This document shows positions 1 to 5,617 of a DNA stretch of 5,617 nt, one piece after another. The stretch comes from an uncultured Paraglaciecola sp. Lineage in GTDB: Bacteria > Pseudomonadota > Gammaproteobacteria > Enterobacterales > Alteromonadaceae. Where the stretch lies: the NCBI GenBank assembly GCA_905479025.1, contig CAJQKX010000095.1:1-5617 (forward strand), given 5' to 3'. The notes beneath the pieces were generated by a model. That model was not told where the DNA came from and did not search any database. It worked only from the letters and a program-made list of their open reading frames with translations. The first letter of the stretch is position 1. Each line of letters begins with the position of its first letter. The position numbers and the translations under genes were made by a program.

Positions 1-2774
1 GCGAGTTTATTTCTGAGCAATGTATCAAGCATCCATCGTGGTTAGCTAAACTCTTCATCGAAAAATTGCTTTTTGCGGAGCAGATTGATTATCAAGGCAA
101 ACTTGCCAAGCAATTGGCTGAAATTGATAGTGAAGCTGTTTTACACCAAAAACTCAGACAGTTTAGAAATTTTCATATGCTGCGAATTGCTTGGCGCGAT
201 TTGCTCAACATGCAATCGATTGAGGATTCGTTAGCACAAGTATCAGAACTTGCACGCCAATTAATCACCCAAACTAACAACTGGTTATATCAATCTTTAC
301 AGCCGCAATTAGGCTTGCCTGAAGGAGAGTTTGGGCCGCAACCCATGTTGATCTTGGGTATGGGGAAATTGGGCGGAGGAGAACTTAACTTTTCCTCAGA
401 TATCGATTTAATTTTTACCTACCCCGCAGTGGGTGTCACTTCCGGCGGCAAGAAGTCGGTCGAGAACCAACAGTTTTTTACTAAATTGGCCCAAAAAATC
501 ATTACTGCGCTAGATCAGATTACCGCTGATGGTCAAGTATATAGAGTGGATATGCGCTTAAGGCCATTTGGTGACAGCGGTCCGCTTGTGATGCATTTTG
601 ATGCGATGGAAGATTATTACCAAGAACAAGGGCGAGACTGGGAGCGTTACGCGATGCTTAAGGCATCGATCTTAAATACTCCTTGCCCCTACACACAACA
701 GTTATCAGAAATTCTACAACCTTTTATTTATCGTCGATATCTGGACTTTAGTGCCATTGAGTCGCTGCGCAGTATGAAATCGATGATCGAGCAAGAAGTA
801 CGCAGACGTGGACTAACCAACAATATTAAGTTGGGCAAAGGCGGGATCCGGGAAGCAGAATTTATTGTGCAAAGCTTGCAATTAATCAATGGTGGACGAG
901 AGTCCAGTCTGAAAGTTCAGAGCTTGCAATTGGCACTATTAGAACTAGTCAATCTAAACATATTACCCGATGACAGCGCCAAAAATTTGCTACACAGTTA
1001 TTTATGGCTGCGTAAAATAGAACATTGCCTGCAGCAGTTTGCAGATAAACAAACACAAGTGCTACCCAACAATGACATTGACAAAAAACGTTTGTTATAT
1101 GTACTAGGCATGACTGACTATCAAGATTTTATGCAACAGTTAGCTCAACACTGCAATGCTGTCCACCAGCAATTTTCGTTATTGATCAAAGAGGACCCCG
1201 CATTGGCGCTTGATGTTGCAGATGAATTGCAACAGGGGGCGAAGGACCTTTGGCAGTTGCAATTAAATGCACAAGAAACACACAGCATATTGGATTATTG
1301 GCATTTAGCTGATGAAGTGTTCGAAACGGGTTTATCCATCAGCGAAGATGTGTGTCAGCAAATCAGTGCATTTAAACAAAGTTTAACTAAGCAGCGAATT
1401 GGTCAGAGAGGCCTTACCATTCTCAATAATCTGATGCCAGTGATCATCCATAATATTATGAGTTCATCAGCTAAAGATCATGCAGAGCTATTCAGACGCA
1501 TATTGACTGTCTTACATGCAGTATTAGGGCGAACGGCTTACTTGCAGTTATTATTTGAAAACCAAGGGGCATTATTCCACTTAGTTAAATTATGCGCTGC
1601 TAGTCCCTGGGTGACAGAACAAATTGCGCGTTTTCCATTATTGTTAGATGAACTACTGGATCCTATTTCTTTATATCAACCCGTGCCCTTTCACCAATAT
1701 TCGGATGAACTGCGCCAAGCATTACTGCGGGTAGAACCAGAAGATTTAGAACTACAAATAGAAACGTTGCGCCAATTTAAACTGAGTCAGCAATTAAAAA
1801 TCGCAGCGGCCGACATCTCTAATGCTTTACCCGTTATGCAAGTCAGTGATCATTTAACACATTTGGCCGAAACGATTATTGTTCAAGTGGTAGACATAGC
1901 ATGGCAACAAATCGTTGCCAAACACGGTGTGCCAGTATGTGAAACCCAAGGCCCTAAAAACATTCAAAATAAAGGTTTTGCGGTATTGGGATTTGGCAAA
2001 CTGGGAGGATGGGAGTTGGGTTATGGCTCAGACTTAGATTTGGTCTTTTTACATAACTGTGACGGGCAACAGCTCACAGATGGTAAGAAACCAATTGGAG
2101 CGAGTGGTTTCTATATCAAACTTGCCCAACGTATTTTGCATATATTCACCATTAAAACGGGCTTAGGGCTACTTTATGATGTTGATATGCGATTACGCCC
2201 CTCTGGGAATGCCGGTTTACTGGTATGTCATGTAAATGGTTTTGCTACCTATGAAACTGAAAACGCTTGGACCTGGGAGCATCAGGCGCTTTGTAGGGCA
2301 AGATTTATATTGGGCTGTCATGAATTATTGGAATGTTTTACTGCTGTACGGTTAACAGTTCTTTCGAAGCCAAGAGTCTTATTGGAATTGGCAAATGAAG
2401 TAGTATCTATGCGTGAAAAAATGCGAGCCCACTTAGCTAAAGGAGACGCTGAAAATATTGACTTAAAGCAAGACGCCGGCGGCATAGCAGATATAGAGTT
2501 TATTGTGCAGTTTATGCTGCTGACCCACACGAATGCTTTTCCAAGCTTAGCCAAATGGCCTGATAATGTGAGAATATTAGCCAACTTAGCAAGGTTATCT
2601 CTGATCACCAAAGCTGAAGCGGATATTCTCAACCAAGCATACCTAGAATACCGAAACTATGCCCATCGACTAGCATTACAAAATGCAAAATTAGCAGCAA
2701 TTAATCCATCGATTGCTGATTTTCAAACAAAGGTTAAAGCGATTTGGGATAAATATTTAGTCTATATTAGGTAA
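1..2774 (+). CDS. glnE: Bifunctional glutamine synthetase adenylyltransferase/adenylyl-removing enzyme GlnE, 5'-truncated by window edge
   Basis: GlnE attaches AMP to, and phosphorolytically removes it from, the regulatory tyrosine of glutamine synthetase in the cytoplasm, under PII (GlnB) and glutamine control. The frame is open from the first full codon (position 3) to TAA at 2772-2774, giving 923 visible residues against about 946 in E. coli GlnE. Alignment from memory suggests about 40 N-terminal residues are missing. Two nucleotidyltransferase domains are clear. The N-terminal (adenylyl-removase) copy has GMGKLGGGELNFSSDIDL, with its Asp pair at 399 and 405 and a third Asp in VDMRLRPFG at 549. 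The C-terminal (adenylyltransferase) copy has GFGKLGGWELGYGSDLDL, with Asp at 2031 and 2037 and a third Asp in VDMRLRPSG at 2184. Linker motifs such as EVRRRGLTNNIKLGKGGIRE and CAASPW are also present. No catalytic residue is missing and there is no frameshift. The TTG at 66 is an internal codon, not a start. The upstream neighbour is unseen; the downstream gene is convergent. Confidence 0.97.
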   Translation, partial: EFISEQCIKHPSWLAKLFIEKLLFAEQIDYQGKLAKQLAEIDSEAVLHQKLRQFRNFHMLRIAWRDLLNMQSIEDSLAQVSELARQLITQTNNWLYQSLQPQLGLPEGEFGPQPMLILGMGKLGGGELNFSSDIDLIFTYPAVGVTSGGKKSVENQQFFTKLAQKIITALDQITADGQVYRVDMRLRPFGDSGPLVMHFDAMEDYYQEQGRDWERYAMLKASILNTPCPYTQQLSEILQPFIYRRYLDFSAIESLRSMKSMIEQEVRRRGLTNNIKLGKGGIREAEFIVQSLQLINGGRESSLKVQSLQLALLELVNLNILPDDSAKNLLHSYLWLRKIEHCLQQFADKQTQVLPNNDIDKKRLLYVLGMTDYQDFMQQLAQHCNAVHQQFSLLIKEDPALALDVADELQQGAKDLWQLQLNAQETHSILDYWHLADEVFETGLSISEDVCQQISAFKQSLTKQRIGQRGLTILNNLMPVIIHNIMSSSAKDHAELFRRILTVLHAVLGRTAYLQLLFENQGALFHLVKLCAASPWVTEQIARFPLLLDELLDPISLYQPVPFHQYSDELRQALLRVEPEDLELQIETLRQFKLSQQLKIAAADISNALPVMQVSDHLTHLAETIIVQVVDIAWQQIVAKHGVPVCETQGPKNIQNKGFAVLGFGKLGGWELGYGSDLDLVFLHNCDGQQLTDGKKPIGASGFYIKLAQRILHIFTIKTGLGLLYDVDMRLRPSGNAGLLVCHVNGFATYETENAWTWEHQALCRARFILGCHELLECFTAVRLTVLSKPRVLLELANEVVSMREKMRAHLAKGDAENIDLKQDAGGIADIEFIVQFMLLTHTNAFPSLAKWPDNVRILANLARLSLITKAEADILNQAYLEYRNYAHRLALQNAKLAAINPSIADFQTKVKAIWDKYLVYIR

Positions 2775-2792
2775 TAGTTTTAAAAAAAGACT
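2775..2792. other. 18-bp convergent intergenic gap, AT-rich, no canonical terminator
   Basis: This is the whole gap between the TAA of glnE and the TAA of the convergent TcpQ-like gene. It contains T4A7 and can form only a weak AU-rich hairpin on the plus strand: arms 2776-2781 and 2787-2792, five-A loop, one G-U pair. Read on the minus strand, a run of seven U follows the stop of the TcpQ-like gene, but I see no stable GC stem before it. Any transcription termination here is weak, or lies inside the opposing genes or is Rho-dependent. Confidence 0.4.
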
Positions 2793-3170
2793 TTATCGTA
2801 GAGCCTCGTCGCATTGCTTTTCTAAATACTCAGATGATTTTGAAGTGATAACCAGAGATCGTTGGCGAGGACACATATATAACTTTACCTCAGCATAAAA
2901 GTGAGCATCAATAGCCTTGCCGATCATTTTTAAACTGCCCAAAAGCGAATCATCAATTTGAAAGGGGTATTTAATAATAAAGTCTCTGTCAAACTCCCAA
3001 ATCACCTGCATACCCTCTAACTGTGCATAATCAGTAATGGCACTTCGAAGAGTACTTCCTACTTTGAATGTTCGATGTTTTTGCTCCCCTACCCAACCTA
3101 TCAACGCAGTTTTTTGTAAGCTTTCCATTTTCTGTAAACGCTCGCCCAATGGCTTATTAGGTATTTTCAC
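2793..3170 (-). CDS. TcpQ-like C-terminal domain protein (possible detached periplasmic domain)
   Basis: The 125 residues contain a domain resembling the C-terminal domain of toxin-coregulated pilus biosynthesis protein Q (TcpQ/PilL-like) at about residues 33-110. It shows a 'G-STLRSAITDYAQLEGMQVIW' type opening, a 'DRDFIIKYPFQIDDS' core, a helix and a closing 'RSLVIT' strand. In secretin-linked pilus systems such domains act in the periplasm or at the outer membrane. No pilus genes are near, so the role here is unknown. The product as called has no signal peptide or membrane segment, odd for this family. The GTG start at 3170 is chosen because the frame upstream is closed by tandem stops at 3194-3189; the next in-frame ATG (3128) has no good Shine-Dalgarno. 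The good GAGGAG at 3190-3185 is 14 nt from GTG, so reinitiation may be needed. The preceding gene, in the same frame, encodes a membrane anchor; the two may be one ancestral protein. Two cysteines, C100 and C120, could pair if exported. Confidence 0.72.
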   Translation of the reverse strand: MKIPNKPLGERLQKMESLQKTALIGWVGEQKHRTFKVGSTLRSAITDYAQLEGMQVIWEFDRDFIIKYPFQIDDSLLGSLKMIGKAIDAHFYAEVKLYMCPRQRSLVITSKSSEYLEKQCDEALR

Positions 3171-3181
3171 ACCCTTAACAT
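3167..3181 (-). promoter_or_regulatory. Four-codon mini-ORF with GAGGAG Shine-Dalgarno overlapping the GTG start
   Basis: On the minus strand, GAGGAG (3190-3185) precedes ATG TTA AGG GTG TGA (3181-3167). The TGA overlaps the GTG start of the TcpQ-like gene in a GTGA arrangement typical of translational coupling. The ribosome site fits this ATG better than the GTG. That it works by termination-reinitiation is inference. It could also be chance, or debris from the break between the two small genes. Confidence 0.35.
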
Positions 3182-3191
3182 AGTCTCCTCA

Positions 3192-3413
3192 TTATTCCTC
3201 ACGGGGATGGCGATACGATAAACGGTAATTCGCATAAAAATCACTCATATTATTCGCAATACTTTTTATGCCTGTGTTACCTTCTGGGCGCACAGTTGAT
3301 TCGTTACGGTATTGCATAATCAATACTAAGGCGGCAATGACAATGATTATAATTGCCAGCATGATATGCTTGAGCCAAAATAAAGGATTGGACATTTTTT
3401 TAACACTTTTCAT
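3192..3413 (-). CDS. Small single-pass membrane protein, probable N-terminal anchor for the TcpQ-like domain
   Basis: The 73 residues have a basic N-terminus (K2, K5, K6), one strongly hydrophobic helix at about residues 11-33 rich in Ile, Leu, Val and Ala, and a polar tail of about 40 residues. The positive-inside rule places the tail in the periplasm. I recognise no enzymatic motif and there is no lipobox cysteine. The start ATG at 3413 is the only long option because an in-frame TAG lies 15 nt upstream; its own Shine-Dalgarno is poor. It begins 37 nt after the acyltransferase stop, so it is probably co-transcribed with it. It ends in TAA directly followed by TGA in the same frame. After six more sense codons that frame becomes the TcpQ-like gene. 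This arrangement suggests an anchor-linker-TcpQ protein split in two, but a true separate small protein is possible. Confidence 0.68.
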   Translation of the reverse strand: MKSVKKMSNPLFWLKHIMLAIIIIVIAALVLIMQYRNESTVRPEGNTGIKSIANNMSDFYANYRLSYRHPREE

Positions 3414-3442
3414 GACACATTCAAACTATTGTTTAGCCTCAT
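3410..3442 (-). promoter_or_regulatory. Ten-codon mini-ORF with strong Shine-Dalgarno overlapping the small membrane gene's start
   Basis: On the minus strand, GAAGG (3452-3448) overlaps the TGA stop of the acyltransferase gene and lies 5 nt before an ATG at 3442. That ATG opens a ten-codon ORF (MRLNNSLNVS) whose TGA overlaps the ATG at 3413 as ATGA. This suggests translational coupling from the acyltransferase through the mini-ORF to the membrane protein. A frameshifted or alternative N-terminus for the membrane protein is another reading, and chance is not excluded. Confidence 0.35.
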
Positions 3443-3450
3443 TTTTGCCT

Positions 3451-4404
3451 TCAATCATATAAAGAGGGGTCATCAGTATTAGGTCTGGTTTTAAAACGCT
3501 TATGCATCCAAAGGTATTGCTCAGGGGCCAACATAATCATCTTCTCTATCATTTGATTGATACGTGTTACATCATAATTATCGTCGTCTGATGGAAAGTT
3601 ATCCAGTCCAGGTTGTACAATTATTTTGTAGCCGTTATCTGTTCTAACCGAGACCAAAAAAACAGTTTCACAATTTGCTTGTTTTGCAAATAACAAAGAG
3701 CCTGTCGTTGTGGCTACCTCAGGCACAGCAAAAAATGGTGTAAACTCACATTTTTTGCGACCATAATCTTGATCTGGTAAATACATACACAATTCACCAT
3801 CATCCAAAGCGCTGATTAAACCTTTAACATTGCGTTTGTGTACCATATATTTGTTACTACGTTTACGACCATGGTATGAAATATATTCCATTAACCTGTT
3901 GTTATGTTTACGATAAAACACCACTGATGGATATTTAAGGCCAGCCATACGGCAAGCAAATTCAAGATTCATATTATGAATTGCATATGCGAGCACACCA
4001 TTGCCTTTGGCTAAAATAGCCTCAATATGCTCATAACCTTCAAATTCAGCCTTTTGTGTAACACGCCAAGTAGGCCACCACCATCCCATACCTGTTTCAA
4101 GAACTGCCATACCAGCGTTATCTAAATTGGCATCTAATATAGTTTGGCGCTTTTCTTGGCTAAAGTCTGGAAAAGACAATTCCAAGTTACGCTTGGCCAC
4201 GTTATAACGTTTTTTAGCAATGATTTTGAGTAATTTTCCTAATAATTTCCCAATACTTTTTTGCACGGAATAAGGAAACCAAGACACACTGTAAAGAATG
4301 AAAACACTCAACCAGGTTAACCAGTATTTAGGTAACAAAAACGCTATCTCAAACTCGGGGGCGACTACTTTTTTTATTGACAAACTGCTCTCCAACAAAT
4401 TCAT
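3451..4404 (-). CDS. lpxL: LpxL/LpxP-type lipid A late acyltransferase
   Basis: This inner-membrane enzyme moves a fatty acyl chain from acyl-ACP to Kdo2-lipid IVA (or a near relative), completing the secondary acylation of lipid A. The 317 residues align, from memory, along nearly all of E. coli LpxL (306 aa). Shared features are KYWLTWL before a single N-terminal membrane helix (about 28-45), the RNLELSFPD stretch (72-80), and LETGMGWWWP (102-111). The HX4E catalytic motif is intact as H143-NMNL-E148. Tyr-Arg follows at 164-165, with PDQDYG (210-215) and ATTTG (231-235). The C-terminal APEQYLWMHKRFKTRP (293-308) is near-identical to the family. The ATG start at 4404 gives an N-terminus about 11 residues longer than E. 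coli LpxL and has a weak Shine-Dalgarno; an in-frame TTG eight codons in, preceded by GGAG, is an alternative. It is the first gene of the minus-strand cluster. LpxL, LpxP and LpxM cannot be separated with certainty here; similarity favours LpxL/LpxP. Confidence 0.93.
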   Translation of the reverse strand: MNLLESSLSIKKVVAPEFEIAFLLPKYWLTWLSVFILYSVSWFPYSVQKSIGKLLGKLLKIIAKKRYNVAKRNLELSFPDFSQEKRQTILDANLDNAGMAVLETGMGWWWPTWRVTQKAEFEGYEHIEAILAKGNGVLAYAIHNMNLEFACRMAGLKYPSVVFYRKHNNRLMEYISYHGRKRSNKYMVHKRNVKGLISALDDGELCMYLPDQDYGRKKCEFTPFFAVPEVATTTGSLLFAKQANCETVFLVSVRTDNGYKIIVQPGLDNFPSDDDNYDVTRINQMIEKMIMLAPEQYLWMHKRFKTRPNTDDPSLYD

Positions 4405-4502
4405 TGGTCTTAGTTTAATACGGAAAGCCGATTGGCAACATAAAAAAAAGTGTTAAGCTCGATATGGTTACAAAAAAGCTTTCACAGTAAGTTGGAGTTC
4501 TC
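4405..4502. promoter_or_regulatory. Divergent intergenic region with presumed back-to-back promoters
   Basis: These 98 bp separate the starts of two divergent genes, so promoters for both should lie here. The stretch is AT-rich with an A8 run at 4442-4449 and a small AAAGCTTT palindrome near 4476-4483. Possible -10 elements are TATTAA on the minus strand (4420-4415) and TATGGT on the plus strand (4463-4468). Neither has a convincing -35 at the right spacing, so I assign no specific promoter. I see no clear operator. Confidence 0.4.
4494..4497 (+). promoter_or_regulatory. Shine-Dalgarno site for the PAS sensor gene
   Basis: GGAG sits 5 nt before the ATG at 4503, within AAGTTGGAG. This spacing is good and fixes the start of the PAS gene. 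Confidence 0.7.
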
Positions 4503-5617
4503 ATGATATCTAATAATACACCGTTCTCAAGTGACCTTGTAGACAAAGAGATTCGGCGATTACAGACTATATTAGATTCAGTCTCAAGTGCCGTACTTGA
4601 GATATCTGCACAGGGTGATATTGTTTACGCTAATCAGGCTGCAGTTCAAATGCTTGGTTTTTCCCAGGCAGAATTCAAAAATAGGTGTGTCGCTGATTTG
4701 GTTCCCGAAAGATATAATCGAAGGGATCAAATACACCTTTATTTTTTTCTCAAGATGAACATTAAAAAGCCTACAGTCAAGGCTGAAGCTCTGTCATTGT
4801 TACATAAAAATGGCCAAGAATTACTTGTCACAATAGATTTAAAACCATTAGTTAATAGCCTACAAAACTCAGTTATTGCCACCTTCTATGAATCGCCAAA
4901 TTTAAAAAGCACACAAGTTCAATTAGATAATAGTAACGAGCGGCTTAAAGTGGCAAAAGAGGCGGCGCAAATAGGTGTATTTGAATTAAACGTTAAAACC
5001 GGCGAACTTTTTTGGGATGAACAGATGTTTCTTCTCTATGGCATTGATCCCGAAAAATTTAACGGAACCCTCTCGGAATGGAACAACTCATTACATCCAC
5101 AAGATAAACAGAAAGCATTAGAAACAATTGGGATAACGATCGAGGAAAAGAAAAAATTTGATACCGCTTTTAGGATAATGACAGCAGACAAACAAGTTCG
5201 CTATATAAGGGCCTACGGGCATCCGATAATCGATAGCAGCGGACAGGTCTGCAAAATCATTGGCGTAAACTGCGTTCTAACTGAGAACTTTACTGTTGAA
5301 GAGAATCTTAAGCAAAGTCTAAAAAACAATCGAACCTTGGCCAGGGTGGCTGAAGAAACGTTCGATGCTGTGATATTTACCGATGAAAAAGGCAGCATCA
5401 CGTGGGTCAATAAGATGTTTACTCAAATAAGTGGGTACTCGTTAGACGAGGTTAAAGGTTTAACCCCAGGCTCTGTGTTGCAAGGCAAAAATACAGATCC
5501 TCAAACCATCAAAGAGTTCAGCTTAGCGCTTAAAAATGAAAAAAATATTAACGTAGAAATGTTGAATTACCATAAAAATGGCACTCCTTATTGGCTGCGA
5601 ATTAATTGTCAGCCATT
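4503..5617 (+). CDS. Multi-PAS sensory protein, 3'-truncated by window edge
   Basis: The frame is open from ATG at 4503 to the window end (371 codons). Three PAS domains are visible. PAS1 is at about residues 18-130 (ILDSVSSAVLEIS..GDIVYANQAAVQMLGFS). PAS2 is at about 145-262, of the PAS_3 type with a PAC-like end (AAQIGVFELNVKTGELFWDE, then LHPQDK, FRIMTADKQVRYIRAYG and IIGVNC). PAS3 starts at about 280 (AVIFTDEKGSITWVNKMFTQISGYS), with a LOV-like PGSVLQGKNTDPQT segment and NYHKNGTPYW, and is cut by the edge. There is no N-terminal signal peptide or membrane helix, so this part is cytoplasmic. PAS2 and PAS3 are joined by a probable helical linker (ENLKQSLKNN). The output domain is outside the window. 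PAS arrays of this kind usually feed a histidine kinase, often hybrid, or a GGDEF/EAL module, and I cannot choose between them. It is divergent from the acyltransferase gene, and nothing seen ties their functions together. Confidence 0.9.
   Translation, partial: MISNNTPFSSDLVDKEIRRLQTILDSVSSAVLEISAQGDIVYANQAAVQMLGFSQAEFKNRCVADLVPERYNRRDQIHLYFFLKMNIKKPTVKAEALSLLHKNGQELLVTIDLKPLVNSLQNSVIATFYESPNLKSTQVQLDNSNERLKVAKEAAQIGVFELNVKTGELFWDEQMFLLYGIDPEKFNGTLSEWNNSLHPQDKQKALETIGITIEEKKKFDTAFRIMTADKQVRYIRAYGHPIIDSSGQVCKIIGVNCVLTENFTVEENLKQSLKNNRTLARVAEETFDAVIFTDEKGSITWVNKMFTQISGYSLDEVKGLTPGSVLQGKNTDPQTIKEFSLALKNEKNINVEMLNYHKNGTPYWLRINCQP

Noticed and set aside
66..68. TTG as the start of glnE
   Set aside because: The frame is open upstream to position 3, and the upstream residues (IKHPSWLAKL) match the N-terminal region of GlnE. 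The gene is cut by the window edge.
2318..2632. 104-codon minus-strand ORF inside glnE
   Set aside because: It lies wholly antisense to the conserved adenylyltransferase domain and has no recognisable protein features.
3268..3462. 64-codon plus-strand ORF opposite the small membrane gene
   Set aside because: It is antisense to the membrane protein and the acyltransferase 3' end. Its hydrophobic stretch mirrors the membrane helix codons, and I see no good ribosome site.
4476..4483. AAAGCTTT palindrome as an operator
   Set aside because: It is too short and too AT-rich to tell from chance, and no second copy is nearby.
5262..5273. GVNC in PAS2 as a LOV-type cysteine site
   Set aside because: The motif lies in the last strand of PAS2 (PAC region), not in the helix that holds the LOV cysteine.
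5213..5410. 65-codon minus-strand ORF inside the PAS gene
   Set aside because: It is antisense to clear PAS2 and PAS3 coding sequence and has no family signature.

Overview
The window looks like chromosomal DNA from a moderately AT-rich gammaproteobacterium, most likely a marine Alteromonadales (Alteromonas/Paraglaciecola-like). The grounds are inference: a GlnE and an LpxL-type acyltransferase that align from memory with the E. coli proteins through nearly their whole visible length, a TcpQ-like domain protein beside them, and a multi-PAS sensor. No IS element, phage gene, CRISPR array, tRNA or rRNA is visible.

Layout. Positions 1-2774 (+) hold the 3' nine-tenths or more of glnE, the two-headed enzyme that adenylylates and deadenylylates glutamine synthetase; its 5' end lies outside the window. 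Only 18 bp later, a convergent minus-strand cluster ends. Read in its own direction (right to left), the cluster is an LpxL-family lipid A acyltransferase (4404-3451), a 73-residue single-pass membrane protein (3413-3192) and a 125-residue TcpQ-like domain protein (3170-2793). A 98-bp divergent intergenic region (4405-4502) separates it from a plus-strand gene starting at 4503 that runs off the right edge. That gene has three N-terminal PAS domains and an unseen output domain.

How the genes fit together. glnE is nitrogen control and LpxL is outer-membrane lipid A maturation. The membrane-anchor and TcpQ pair is probably envelope-associated. The PAS protein is a signalling receptor, probably a histidine kinase or diguanylate cyclase, but its output cannot be seen.

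The most interesting part is the small minus-strand pair. The membrane anchor and the TcpQ domain lie in the same reading frame, separated by tandem TAA-TGA stops and six sense codons, so they look like one anchored periplasmic protein cut in two. Both small genes also start inside an ATGA/GTGA overlap with the stop of a tiny upstream ORF that has a better Shine-Dalgarno sequence than the gene itself. The rest of the window looks ordinary, and I found no convincing new defence or mobile system.
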